Below, in pieces: positions 37,321 through 46,312 of a DNA stretch of 64,000 bases. The position numbers were made by a program, and so were the translations under genes. Location: positions 1,116,001 to 1,180,000 of the forward strand of contig NC_007677.1 in the NCBI RefSeq assembly GCF_000013045.1. Direction: 5' to 3'. The notes under the pieces were generated by a model, which saw only the letters and a program-made list of their open reading frames with translations, was not told the DNA's origin and did no database searches. This DNA is from Salinibacter ruber DSM 13855 (lineage in GTDB: Bacteria; Bacteroidota; Rhodothermia; Rhodothermales; Salinibacteraceae). The stretch's first letter is position 1. The number at the start of each line of letters is the position of its first letter.

Positions 37321-38853
37321 CTACTGCGTCCGGGGCGCGGGCGCCTGCCAGTCGAACTCCTCCTTGCTCATGTCCTCGTCGACGGGCACCGGGTAGTCGC
37401 CGGTAAAGCAGGCATTGCAGTAGCTGAGGTCGCTGTGGTTGGCCCGCTTCACGGCCTTCATGAGCCCCCCTACCGACAGGTACGCCAGGGAGTCGACGCC
37501 GAGATAGTCGCGCATCTCCTCAATGCTGTCAAATTTGTTGGCCAGTAGCTCGTCGGCATCGGGGAAGTCCATGCCGTAGAAGCACGGGCTGATGACCGGT
37601 GGGGACGACACCCGGAAGTGAACGCTCTTGGCGCCGGAGTCGCGCAGCATCTTCACGAGGTAGCGCGCCGTGGTCCCCCGCACGATCGAGTCGTCGAGCA
37701 CCACGACGGTCCGGTCCTCCAGCAGGCCCTGCACCGTGTTGAACTTGCAGCGCACCTTCATCTCGCGGCGGTCCTGGCCGGGGGCGATGAAGGTGCGGCC
37801 CACGTAGTGGTTGCGGATGAGGCCGAGGTCGAACCGGCAGCGCCGTCCCATGTCCTGACACTCCTCCGCAAACCCGAGCGTGGAGGTGTTGGCCGAGTCC
37901 GGCACCGGCACCACGATCGGGGTCTTCTCGTCGTCCTCCGCCTCCTCGGGAATGGGCGCCTCCTGGGCCAGCTGGATGCCGAGCTGGCGCCGCACCTTGT
38001 CCACCATCTCCCCAAAGATCTGCGAGTCGGGGCGCGAGAAGTAAACGTACTCGAAGACGCACTGGCTGACCCCGTACTTCGTCGGGATCTCGTGGCTCTC
38101 GAAGTCGCCGTCGTTCACGCACCCCTCGCGGTCGATCACCAGGATCTCGCCCGGCTCGATGTCGCGCACGTACTCCGCGTCGATCATGTCGAAGGCGCAC
38201 GTCTCGCTGGCGACGCAGTAGGCCGGCCCCTCGTGGCGCTCCGGGGTCTCCAGGCGGCCCAGGGCGAGCGGCCGGAACCCATTCGGGTCGCGGACGGCAA
38301 TCATGTGCTCGTCCGTCATCAGGAGCAGCGAGTAGGCGCCCTCAATCTGCATGAGGGCGTCGATGATCTGGTCGATGTGATTCTGCCGGCGGCTTTGGGC
38401 CGTGAGGTGCAGGATGAGCTCGCTGTCGCTGGTGGTCTGGAAGAGGGTGCCCTGCTCGCGGAAGCTATCGCGGAGCTCCCTGGCGTTCGACAGGTTGCCG
38501 TTGTGCGACAGGGCAAGGTTTCCCTTCCGGTGGTGCACCACCAGGGGTTGGATGTTGTCCCGGTTCGAGGACGCCCCGCTCGTGGAATAGCGATTGTGCC
38601 CGATGCTCACGTCCCCCAGCAGCTGCTTGTTGAACAGGGCCGGGTCGTCGAACACGTCCAGCACGAGGCCGAAGTCCTTGTAGGCCGGCATCGTGGGCTG
38701 CTCCTGCTGCTCGTCGTAGGTGGAGGTGACGATGCCGGCGGCCTCCTGGCCCCGATGCTGCAGTGCGTGCAGGCCGTAGTAGGTGTGCCGGGCGGCCTCA
38801 GGGTGGTTGAAGATGCCAAAGATGCCGCAGTGCTCTTGAACGGCGTCGCTCAT
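37321..38853 (-). CDS. purF: Amidophosphoribosyltransferase (PurF)
   Basis: A 510-residue enzyme of de novo purine synthesis: it transfers glutamine amide nitrogen to PRPP to give 5-phosphoribosylamine. The start at MSDAVQEH gives an eight-residue propeptide before Cys9, the glutaminase nucleophile (CGIFGIF). ALQHRGQEAAG, RYSTSG and SHNGNLSNA mark the glutaminase domain; VVLDDSIVRGTT is the PRPP loop. The C-terminal YCNACFTGDYP supplies cysteines of the Bacillus-type 4Fe-4S enzyme. It stands alone rather than in a pur operon here. Confidence 0.95.
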   Translation of the reverse strand: MSDAVQEHCGIFGIFNHPEAARHTYYGLHALQHRGQEAAGIVTSTYDEQQEQPTMPAYKDFGLVLDVFDDPALFNKQLLGDVSIGHNRYSTSGASSNRDNIQPLVVHHRKGNLALSHNGNLSNARELRDSFREQGTLFQTTSDSELILHLTAQSRRQNHIDQIIDALMQIEGAYSLLLMTDEHMIAVRDPNGFRPLALGRLETPERHEGPAYCVASETCAFDMIDAEYVRDIEPGEILVIDREGCVNDGDFESHEIPTKYGVSQCVFEYVYFSRPDSQIFGEMVDKVRRQLGIQLAQEAPIPEEAEDDEKTPIVVPVPDSANTSTLGFAEECQDMGRRCRFDLGLIRNHYVGRTFIAPGQDRREMKVRCKFNTVQGLLEDRTVVVLDDSIVRGTTARYLVKMLRDSGAKSVHFRVSSPPVISPCFYGMDFPDADELLANKFDSIEEMRDYLGVDSLAYLSVGGLMKAVKRANHSDLSYCNACFTGDYPVPVDEDMSKEEFDWQAPAPRTQ

Positions 38854-39105
38854 GGGGCAGCGGCGAGGGCGGGCCGCAGACTGGTGGGACGGGCGCTGAG
38901 CAGAAGTTTTTCGGCGACCAAGGCAGGAACAGCGGTCACGCAATTCAAAACTAGGGACGCGGCCGGATGATCCCAATCCGTTCGGGCCCGCGGCCGCCGT
39001 CCGCGGAAAATTCTTGCGCACGGGTCGGCGCCCCGGACGGTCCGTTCGCGGGGACGTGGAGAACGGCGACCTGCTGGTGCCGGTGGGGGGGAGGGCGACG
39101 CAGGG

Positions 39106-39583
39106 CTAGAGGGCAATGACCCCCACGGCAAGCCCAATGCCCACGGCGTTGGCCACGAGGTCCTTTCCGCTCGCCCGCCCGCCGATGCGGGACGCGTCGT
39201 AGAGCTCCTTGGCGAGGCCGACGGTGGCACTGCTGGCGACGGAGGCCGGCAGGGCATTGCCATCCGACCAGCCGGCCTTGTGCACGAGCACGTACTGGGC
39301 CGATAGCGTCCAGAGCCCGCTGAAGACGAGGTGCCGGGCCTTGTCGCGGGCCCACCACCGGTCGCGGCGCACCGGCCGCCGGGCCGGGCGCGTCGGCGGC
39401 ACGAGAAGCTCGACCCGAAGCCCGGTGAGGGTGGGCGGCAGGGGGGCGGGCGTGGAGGCGACAGAATCTGCGGCGGGCGGGGGGGCAGCCCAGGCGTTGG
39501 CGCCGGCCGCTGGCAGGCCGACCAGCAGCGCCCCCCCACGCCCAGACCCACAGCCGACCCGGAATGACGTGCACTGGTTGCAT
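39106..39583 (-). pseudogene. YfiM/DUF2279-like exported protein with frameshift at a G7 tract
   Basis: An ATG at 39583 opens a signal-like sequence (MQPVHVIPGRLWVWAWGG). The coherent downstream frame, ending at 39106, continues with ALLVGLPAAGANAWA and a domain with DKARHLVFSGLWTLSAQY and LAKELYDASRIGGRASGKDLV. That KE..D...G..S..DLV layout is that of YfiM/DUF2279. The halves are out of phase by one base at seven Gs (39531-39537, shown as Cs on +); eight would join them. The downstream part alone has only a poor GTG start at 39402. It may be phase-variable, mutant or mis-sequenced. It lies 17 bp downstream of a symporter gene. Confidence 0.55.
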
Positions 39584-39600
39584 CCGTCGAACGAACGTGC

Positions 39601-40971
39601 TTACAGCGTGCCGGTCAGGTAGCCCATCACGATGCCGAAGACGACAACCGGAATGATGTACCGCATGCCGAAGATCCAGACGCCCAGAAAGCCGTCGGCC
39701 AGGGTCGAGCTGCCCTGACGGAGCTCGTCGGCCGCCCGGTCGGCGCCCCATACCCACCCGATGAAGACGCTCAGAAAGAACGCCCCGACCGCCAGCCCAG
39801 CGCTTCCAATAAGATAATCGAGGACGCCGAGCACGTTGTTCTGGCCGAACAGGCCGCCCTCGCCGAAGAGATAGCTCAGGTCGCTGAACGCCCCGACCGC
39901 GCCGAAGGAGAGGGCGGAGGGAAGGGCCATGAGGAACGTGATGACCCCGATAATGAGCACCGACTTGCGGCGGGACCAGTTCTTCTCGTCGACGAAGTAG
40001 GACACCACGACCTCCAGCAGAGAGATGCTGGAGGTGAGCGCCGCAATCGACAGGAGGAGGAAGAACAGGAACTCGACGATGCCCCCGAGGGGCATCTGGG
40101 CAAACACCTCGGGCAGGACCACGAACACGAGCGCGGGCCCGGTGGCCGGATCGGCGCCCATCGCGAACAGGGCAGGGAAGATCATGAACCCGGCCATGAG
40201 GGCAATCATCGTGTTGAACAGGACCACATAGCCGCCCGACATGGCGATGTCTTCGCGCTTGGGCAGGTACGAACCGTAGGTGATCATGGCCCCCATGCCG
40301 AGGCTGAGGGTAAAGAAGGCCTGCCCGAGGGCAGCGATGACGAGGTCGAAGGTGATCTCTGAGAAGTCGGGCACGAGGTAGAAGCGCAGTCCCTCCGCGG
40401 CCCCGTCGAGCGTGACGGCCCGGACGATGACGAGGAGAATCAGCACGAACAGAACGGGGAGCAGGATCTTGGCCCACCGTTCGATGCCCTTCTCCACCCC
40501 GCCCACCACCACCAGAAGCGTGAGCAGCAGAAAGAAGGCCACCAGCCCGACGTTCAGCCACGGGGACGCCGCAAACGCCTCGAAGCCCATGGTGGGGGCG
40601 AGGACGTCTTTTACTGCGTACCCCACGGCCCAGCCGGCCACCACGCTGTAGTAGCTCAGAATCACGAACCCGGCGAGCACGCAGAAGCCCCCCACCACGA
40701 TCCAGGCGGAGCCGCCGCCGGTGATGGACTTGATGGCGCCGACCGGGTTCTTTTGGCTGTTGCGCCCCAGCGACAGCTCGCCGAACAGGTAGGGCATCCC
40801 GATGAAGAGGATGCACAGCAAATAGATGAGGACAAAGGCCCCGCCCCCGCCCTCTCCGGCGAGGTAGGGAAAGCGCCAGATGTTGCCCAGCCCGATGGCG
40901 GACCCGGCGGCGGCGAGAACAAAACCGATCTGGGACGACCACTGCTCTCGGTCGGTCGAGGTCGTGCTCAT
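39601..40971 (-). CDS. SNF-family sodium-dependent symporter
   Basis: A 456-residue LeuT-fold transporter. TM1 carries the family signature GFVLAAAGSAIGLGNIWRFPYLAGEGGGGAF (split here as GSAIGLGNIWRFP), with the unwound Na+/substrate site. About 11-12 helices follow, including TM6 (AFFTLSLGMGAMITYGSYL) and TM8 (LLSIAALTSSISLLEVV). By family it takes up an amino acid or related solute with Na+, suiting a salt habitat. Substrate is not predictable. Start is the ATG of MSTTSTDRE. It is preceded 159 bp upstream by a paralogue. Confidence 0.9.
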   Translation of the reverse strand: MSTTSTDREQWSSQIGFVLAAAGSAIGLGNIWRFPYLAGEGGGGAFVLIYLLCILFIGMPYLFGELSLGRNSQKNPVGAIKSITGGGSAWIVVGGFCVLAGFVILSYYSVVAGWAVGYAVKDVLAPTMGFEAFAASPWLNVGLVAFFLLLTLLVVVGGVEKGIERWAKILLPVLFVLILLVIVRAVTLDGAAEGLRFYLVPDFSEITFDLVIAALGQAFFTLSLGMGAMITYGSYLPKREDIAMSGGYVVLFNTMIALMAGFMIFPALFAMGADPATGPALVFVVLPEVFAQMPLGGIVEFLFFLLLSIAALTSSISLLEVVVSYFVDEKNWSRRKSVLIIGVITFLMALPSALSFGAVGAFSDLSYLFGEGGLFGQNNVLGVLDYLIGSAGLAVGAFFLSVFIGWVWGADRAADELRQGSSTLADGFLGVWIFGMRYIIPVVVFGIVMGYLTGTL

Positions 40972-41130
40972 GGGGAGTCGTCGGGTTGGCTCGTAGAAGG
41001 GGGAAGAGAAACAGCCCGCGAGAACGGACTCAGCGCGCTCGTCACCGCCCGAAGTTAAAAGGTGACGAACGTGATCGCAATCGGGGGCCGGATGAGGGCC
41101 GAGAGGCGGGGGGACGCCCCGCAATGCCCG

Positions 41131-42513
41131 TCACAGCACGCCGTAGAGCAGGTCGACGACCAGCACGGTCAGGATCGTAGCGGGGAAGGCGTATTTGATT
41201 GCCGCCCGCCAGACAGGGCCGACCCATCGCCCCATCGCGTGTCCGTCGCCGGTCCGCAATTCGTCCAGGGCGTCGTCGGCGTCCCACACCCACCCCACGA
41301 ACACACTCAGGAGGGCGGCGCTGAGGACGAGCGCCACGCTTCCCCAAAGAAAGTCCACGACGTCCAGGACCCCAGGGGCGGGCCCGAGGAGGCGGTCCCC
41401 GACGAGCCACGACAGGTCGCTGAGGGCGGGCACGGCCCCCTGTGATAGGGCCGACGGCAGGCCGATCACAAACGCGACGCCCCCGGCGCCCCAGGCCGCT
41501 GTGCGGCGGGACCAGGCCGTTTCGTCAACGAGGTACGAGACGAACACCTCCAGCAGCGAAATGCCCGACGTAAAGGCGGCGATGGCGAGAAAGAGGAAAA
41601 ACAGCGTCCCGACGAACGACCCGAGCGGCATTGCCCCGAACACATCGGGCAGAACCACGAACACGAGCGAGGGGCCCTCCGCCGGGTTCTGGCCCATCGC
41701 GAACACGGCGGGGAAGATCATCAGGCCCGCCATGAGGGCAATGAGGGTGTCGAAGACCGCAACGTAGCCGCCGGCAACGACCAGGTTCTCGTCGTCGGGC
41801 AGGTACGAGCCGTACGTGATCATCGTCCCCATGCCGAGGCTCAGGGAAAAGAAGGCCTGGCCGAGCGCCTCGACGACCATCAGGCCCGATACCTGCGAAA
41901 AATCGGGCGTCAGGTAAAATTCGAGCCCGGCACCCGCACCGGGCAGGGTGACGGCCCGAAAGGCGATGAGGCAGAGGAGGACGAACAGCACCGGCATCAA
42001 AATTTTTGCCCACCGCTCGATGCCCCGACGCACCCCCTGGGCGACCACCCCGGCCGTGGCGACAAGAAAGCCGCCAAACAGCGGAACGACCCACAGCGGA
42101 TCGGCGATGAATTGGGCAAAGGCGGCGCCCGACGCCCCCGCGGCAGTGAGGTCCCGAAATACGTACCCCACGGCCCAGCCGGCCACCACCGCGTAGTAGC
42201 TGAAAATCGCGAGCCCCGTCACCACGCAGAGCCCCCCGACGAGCGACCACAGCGAGTGCCCCCGAATGGCCCGGATGGCCCCGACCGGATTCCGTTTGCT
42301 GTTGCGCCCGAGGGCCAGCTCCGCAAAGAGATACGGAACGCAGAGCAACAGGAGGCAGGCGAGGTAGATCAGCACGAAGGCGCCGCCCCCATTGTCGCCG
42401 GCCTTGAAGGGAAACCGCCAGATGTTGCCCAGGCCGATGGCCGACCCCGCCGCGGCGAGGACGAAGCCGAGCCGAGAGCTCCACTGCTCCCGTTCCGGAG
42501 AAGGAAATGCCAT
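41131..42513 (-). CDS. SNF-family sodium-dependent symporter (paralogue)
   Basis: A 460-residue paralogue of the next gene, same strand. It has the same TM1 signature (GSAIGLGNIWRFPFKAGDNGG), TM6 (AFFSLSLGMGTMITYGSYLPDDE) and overall helix count. The pair looks like a tandem duplication that has diverged, e.g. EREQWSSRLGF against DREQWSSQIGF at the N-termini. The start is the ATG of MAFPSPERE; upstream residues in the open frame are not conserved between the two. Confidence 0.9.
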   Translation of the reverse strand: MAFPSPEREQWSSRLGFVLAAAGSAIGLGNIWRFPFKAGDNGGGAFVLIYLACLLLLCVPYLFAELALGRNSKRNPVGAIRAIRGHSLWSLVGGLCVVTGLAIFSYYAVVAGWAVGYVFRDLTAAGASGAAFAQFIADPLWVVPLFGGFLVATAGVVAQGVRRGIERWAKILMPVLFVLLCLIAFRAVTLPGAGAGLEFYLTPDFSQVSGLMVVEALGQAFFSLSLGMGTMITYGSYLPDDENLVVAGGYVAVFDTLIALMAGLMIFPAVFAMGQNPAEGPSLVFVVLPDVFGAMPLGSFVGTLFFLFLAIAAFTSGISLLEVFVSYLVDETAWSRRTAAWGAGGVAFVIGLPSALSQGAVPALSDLSWLVGDRLLGPAPGVLDVVDFLWGSVALVLSAALLSVFVGWVWDADDALDELRTGDGHAMGRWVGPVWRAAIKYAFPATILTVLVVDLLYGVL

Positions 42514-42702
42514 TTCGGGACAGGCGGTTGAGCAAAGGGACTCGCCGCGCCGAGCGCGACCGTTCGGGTCGGAACGACCCGGTGGGACGAGGACAGTCAG
42601 ACCGCGAAGATAACGGGTACTTCCCCTGAACACAACGACGAACGACGGGGGGAGGCGCCTGCCCACGGAAAATCATGGAAAACAGAAACCCGCCGGAGGG
42701 GG

Positions 42703-42951
42703 CTACGCGGTCCACGTGTCCTCGTCCGGGTACCGATCCCGCTCACAGTACGTCCGGAGTCGAGGAACGCCCTGCGCGAGGTAGAAGGGCGGGCCGGCCG
42801 GCACGCCCTCGCCCGAGAGGCGCACCACCTCCACGTCGCCGGAGGCCTTGTATAGCTTCACGCGGCCGGCCACCGTGTCCTCGGCACCGAGATCGTAGAG
42901 GCAGTAGCGCGGCGTTTCGTCCACCTTCCGGAGGGTGACTGGAAGGGCCAT
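42703..42951 (-). CDS. Small hypothetical protein
   Basis: An 82-residue acidic protein starting MALPVTLRKVDETPRYCLYD and ending YPDEDTWTA. It is beta-rich with no known motif; I do not recognise it. It starts 13 bp after the alanine dehydrogenase stop on the same strand, so the two are probably one transcript. Base composition matches the neighbours. Confidence 0.65.
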   Translation of the reverse strand: MALPVTLRKVDETPRYCLYDLGAEDTVAGRVKLYKASGDVEVVRLSGEGVPAGPPFYLAQGVPRLRTYCERDRYPDEDTWTA

Positions 42952-42964
42952 GGGTGGGGCCGGA

Positions 42965-44188
42965 CTAGATGCCCGAGGCGATGAGCAGCTCGATGTCGCG
43001 GTGGCTCATGCCGAACATCGAGGCCAGGTTCTGCTTCGTGAGGTGCTGCCGGTAGACGTACGTGCCGTTGCGCAGCCCCTCATCGCGCCACAGGGCCTCG
43101 TTGATGGACCCGGCCTCGCCGATGCGGAGGAGGTAGGGGACGAGCACGTGCGTGAGGGCGTACGAGGCAGTCCGGGCCGCATTCGAGGGCATGTTGGGCA
43201 CACAGTAGTGGACGATGTCGTGCCGCCGGTAGGTGGGGTCGGAGTGGGTGGTGGGGCGGCTCGTCTCGATGCAGCCGCCCTGGTCCATGACCGCGTCCAC
43301 GATGACGCCGCCCGGGGCCATCGACTGTACCATGTCCTCCGTGACGAGGAGGGGCGAGCGCTCGCCGCCCGTGACCATGGCTCCCACCACCACGTCGGCC
43401 GAGCGGACGGCCCGGCGGAGGTAGTGCTCGCTGGCGACGGCCGTGGTGACGCTGCGGTCCAGCGTGTTTTCCAGGGTGCGCAGGGAGCCGAGTTCCGTAT
43501 CGAGCACGATGACGTGCGCCCCGTAGCCGAGGGCGGTGCGGGCGGCCCACTGGCCAATCACGTCGGCCCCCAGAATGACCACCGTGGCGGGCGGGACGCC
43601 CGAGATGCCCCCGAGCATGACCCCCTTCCCCCCCTCGTTGCTTTCCAGGTAGCGCCCGGCAATCTGGATCGACACGGACCCGGTGATCTCGTGCATCATT
43701 CGCACGAGGGGGAATGTCCCGTCCGGGTCGCGAATGAATTCGAACCCGATGCCGGTAATCTGCAGCCGCATCAAGTGGTGCAGAAACTCGGCGGTCGTGC
43801 CCCCAAGATTGAGCGCCGAGAGGAGAATCTGGCCCTTCTGGAGAAGCTCCATTTCGTCCTCTACCGGCGGCCCCACCTTCACGATCAGATCGCTTCGTTC
43901 GTAGAGGTCGTCGGGGGCGGATACGAGTTCGGCCCCGGCGTCGACGTACTCGTCGTTCTGGAAATGGGCCTCGTGCCCGGCGCCCTCCTCTACGTACACC
44001 TCGTGCCCGTTGGCGACGAGGGCCCCCGTCCCGCTCGGGGCCAGGGCCACGCGTTGCTCCTCGTTGCCCACCTCGCGGGGCACGCCGATGCGGAGAGACT
44101 CTTGCTCGTCGTCCTGCTTGAGGGGCTTCTCCTGCGTCATGAGGCCGCGCTCACGCTCAAAGCCCTGCTGTAAAGAGGGAATCTCCAT
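42965..44188 (-). CDS. ald: Alanine dehydrogenase (Bacteroidota type)
   Basis: A 407-residue AlaDH/PNT-family enzyme, start ATG of MEIPSLQQG. The N-terminal substrate domain has RIGVPREVGNEEQRVALAP and SDLIVKVGPP. The NAD domain has VVILGADVIGQWAA and MVTGGERSPLLVTEDMV, then VIVDAVMDQGGCIETSRPTTH. The canonical catalytic-histidine region is replaced by ILLSALNLGGTT, as in the divergent Bacteroidota branch, so alanine specificity is by annotation custom rather than proof. It would interconvert alanine and pyruvate with NAD. A strong palindrome lies 45 bp upstream. Confidence 0.8.
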   Translation of the reverse strand: MEIPSLQQGFERERGLMTQEKPLKQDDEQESLRIGVPREVGNEEQRVALAPSGTGALVANGHEVYVEEGAGHEAHFQNDEYVDAGAELVSAPDDLYERSDLIVKVGPPVEDEMELLQKGQILLSALNLGGTTAEFLHHLMRLQITGIGFEFIRDPDGTFPLVRMMHEITGSVSIQIAGRYLESNEGGKGVMLGGISGVPPATVVILGADVIGQWAARTALGYGAHVIVLDTELGSLRTLENTLDRSVTTAVASEHYLRRAVRSADVVVGAMVTGGERSPLLVTEDMVQSMAPGGVIVDAVMDQGGCIETSRPTTHSDPTYRRHDIVHYCVPNMPSNAARTASYALTHVLVPYLLRIGEAGSINEALWRDEGLRNGTYVYRQHLTKQNLASMFGMSHRDIELLIASGI

Positions 44189-44232
44189 ATAGATCGGTGG
44201 GCCGCGAGGTACAGTGCATTCGGGGGACGAAC

Positions 44233-44247
44233 GCCCGATAATCGGGC
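44233..44247. promoter_or_regulatory. 15-bp perfect palindrome upstream of ald
   Basis: GCCCGAT-A-ATCGGGC is a perfect dyad 45 bp upstream of the ald ATG. A second dyad, AAAAGC-N6-GCTTTT (44275-44292), lies next to an AT-rich TTTATAGTTTAAAT on the minus strand that could be the promoter. The first dyad is placed downstream of that promoter, as a repressor operator would be. The regulator is unknown. Confidence 0.5.
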
Positions 44248-44447
44248 ATTGGGTCTGCAAACGATTTAAACTATAAAAGCAACATCGCTTTTGCACACTC
44301 AGGCCCGTAGGGGAGGCACGAACGGGGCGCTTCCCTTCGTGCTCTCAGCAAGCGACCGCCGGAGGAGAGGAATGGGTAGACCTTTTCCGGCCCGGCCCCT
44401 ATGTTCGACGTTCCACCGAGTCCCCACATCGAGCCGACCGTTTAGAG

Positions 44448-45368
44448 ATGTCCCGTAGCGCCCCCATCGGTCCGACTGCCATCGTAGGGGCCGGAGCTCT
44501 GGGCACGGCTCTCGCGCGAGGCCTCTCCGCAAACGGACACCAGGTTGAGGCGGTGGTGAGCCGGAACGAGGAAGACGCCCGGGCGCTGGCCAATCGGGTC
44601 GGGGCCTCCGTGGCGGGGACGACGGGAACGGCACTGCCGGCCTCCGTCCGGCTCGTGCTGATCTGCGTGCCGGACGACGCAATTGAGGAGGTGGCGGAGG
44701 ACCTGGGGCACTGCGACCATCCGTGGGGGGACACCGTCGTGGCCCACACGTCCGGGGCGAGGACGGCGGCGGTCCTCGATCCCCTCGCCCGGCAGGGCGC
44801 CGCCCCCATGAGCTTCCACCCGGTGCAGACGTTTACGGAGGAGACGCCCCCCGAGGCGTTCGAAGGGATCGTCGTGGGGATCGAAGGCGACGACCGGGCC
44901 CTTGCCGTGGGGGAGGCCCTGGCCGGCGTGCTCGGGGCGCAGCCCCTCCGGCTGACGCCCGACGAGAAGGCGCGGTACCACTGTGCCGCCGCCCTCGCCT
45001 CCAACGGCCTCGTCGCGCTTCTGGCCGTCGTGGAGGAGGTGCTCGGGGGCTTGAAAGAGGACGACAGCTCGGCGTCGGGCGCCGCCCTCGTTGCGCCCCT
45101 CGTGGAGCACACGTGGGCCAACCTTAAGGAGGGGCGTCCGGAAGAGGTGCTCACCGGCCCCGTAATGCGGGGCGACACGGGCACTGTTCGGGCACACCTC
45201 GACGCGCTAGAGCGGGGAGCCCCGCACCTTGTGCCCGTTTACGCGGCCCTTTCCCGGGAGATGGTGCGTGTGGCCGCGCGAGGCGGGCACCTGTCCGACG
45301 ACCAGGCAGAGGCGCTCCGCTCCTCTCTGGGAACGGTCACGGACGCCGACCCCGACTCGGAAAGGTAA
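44448..45368 (+). CDS. DUF2520 Rossmann-fold NAD(P)-binding protein
   Basis: A 306-residue protein. The Rossmann motif AIVGAGALGTALARGL (~11-26) is followed by VLICVPDDAIEEVA and VAHTSGARTAAVLDPLA; the helical DUF2520 domain (~140-290) begins after MSFHPVQTF and includes EKARYHCAAALASNGLVALL. The family resembles F420/NADP and pyrroline-carboxylate reductases; a reductase role is likely but the substrate is unknown. Start ATG 44448. Confidence 0.85.
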   Translation: MSRSAPIGPTAIVGAGALGTALARGLSANGHQVEAVVSRNEEDARALANRVGASVAGTTGTALPASVRLVLICVPDDAIEEVAEDLGHCDHPWGDTVVAHTSGARTAAVLDPLARQGAAPMSFHPVQTFTEETPPEAFEGIVVGIEGDDRALAVGEALAGVLGAQPLRLTPDEKARYHCAAALASNGLVALLAVVEEVLGGLKEDDSSASGAALVAPLVEHTWANLKEGRPEEVLTGPVMRGDTGTVRAHLDALERGAPHLVPVYAALSREMVRVAARGGHLSDDQAEALRSSLGTVTDADPDSER

Positions 45369-45559
45369 TCCCCCTTTCGCGTTGAGTGAACGTAAGACTC
45401 CCTCTTTCTTGACAAGTGTGCGGCGGAATTTGGAACCCGCACCGGCCCTGTGATTTTGTGTGAGCCTGCTTTCAGGCGCCTTCGGAGCATCAATTGGAGA
45501 CGCCGCAGGTGCCATCGTGGCCCCCTCCTCCACTGTTGTTTCACAATGCGACATCCTGC

Positions 45560-46177
45560 ATGAGTACCGAGGCACACGAGCGCCAGACCGGATCAACGGC
45601 GGCCGAGGACGAACAAGAGGCCGACCCGGAGCAGTTTTCGGGCCGGTCGCTCTTGCTGGCGGACGAGGACGAGGCGCCGTCTGAGGTCCCGAATCCGGAC
45701 GTGGAGGCCCTCCGCGCCCTCGTGGCCGAGGCCGACTGCCAGTGTGCCCCGTACCAGTCGGTGGCGGTGGCCGCCGTGCAGATTCTAGAGAAGGCCCTTC
45801 GCTACGAGCGGCAAGCGGCGAGCGCGGCCCTTTCGCTGGGGCAACAGGAGAAGATGAGATCCATGGTGGAGACGGCGGAGCAGGCTGTGTCGGTCCTGCG
45901 CGACACGCTCACCGCGCAGGGGCACAAGGTGATGCATCTGTGCACCGAAAAGTCCCCGGTGGGGCCGGCGTCGGCGGCCGACGATGCGGGACAGCCCTGG
46001 TGGTTCACGTTGTCCAATGCGCTGGAGGTGCTGGAACAGGGCACCGACCAGATGACCTCGCTCACGACGGGCCAGTCGCCGGGCAGTGCCGCCCGCGAGC
46101 TGAGCCAACTTACCGCCCAACTTCTTCGAAGCCACCACGATGCGCTGCTGCTGGAGGCCGAGGAGTGGATCTCATAG
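45560..46177 (+). CDS. Hypothetical acidic helical protein
   Basis: A 205-residue protein from the ATG of MSTEAHERQ; the upstream open residues are not protein-like. The first ~45 residues are acidic and probably disordered. The rest is helical (QSVAVAAVQILEKALRYERQAAS; LSNALEVLEQG; LSQLTAQLLRSHHDALLLEAEEW). No motif or family is recognised and there is no membrane segment. lysS begins 135 bp downstream on the same strand. Confidence 0.6.
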   Translation: MSTEAHERQTGSTAAEDEQEADPEQFSGRSLLLADEDEAPSEVPNPDVEALRALVAEADCQCAPYQSVAVAAVQILEKALRYERQAASAALSLGQQEKMRSMVETAEQAVSVLRDTLTAQGHKVMHLCTEKSPVGPASAADDAGQPWWFTLSNALEVLEQGTDQMTSLTTGQSPGSAARELSQLTAQLLRSHHDALLLEAEEWIS

Positions 46178-46312
46178 GGCCTCCCGGCGGTCGGCTCGGC
46201 GTTCCGGAGAAAGCCGTCGTCTCGTTGCTACGCGAAAGGCCCCTGCGGCCGAGTGCCGTTTGCCCACCGCTCGTGTACGTTTGCTCTCTTCCATTGACGA
46301 TCTAGTCCCCGA

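Noticed and set aside
38951-40942. 663-codon minus-strand frame across the SNF symporter
   Set aside because: Out of phase with the certain symporter gene and Arg/Pro-rich; only its short MQPVHVIPG segment is used, as the start of the frameshifted YfiM-like gene.
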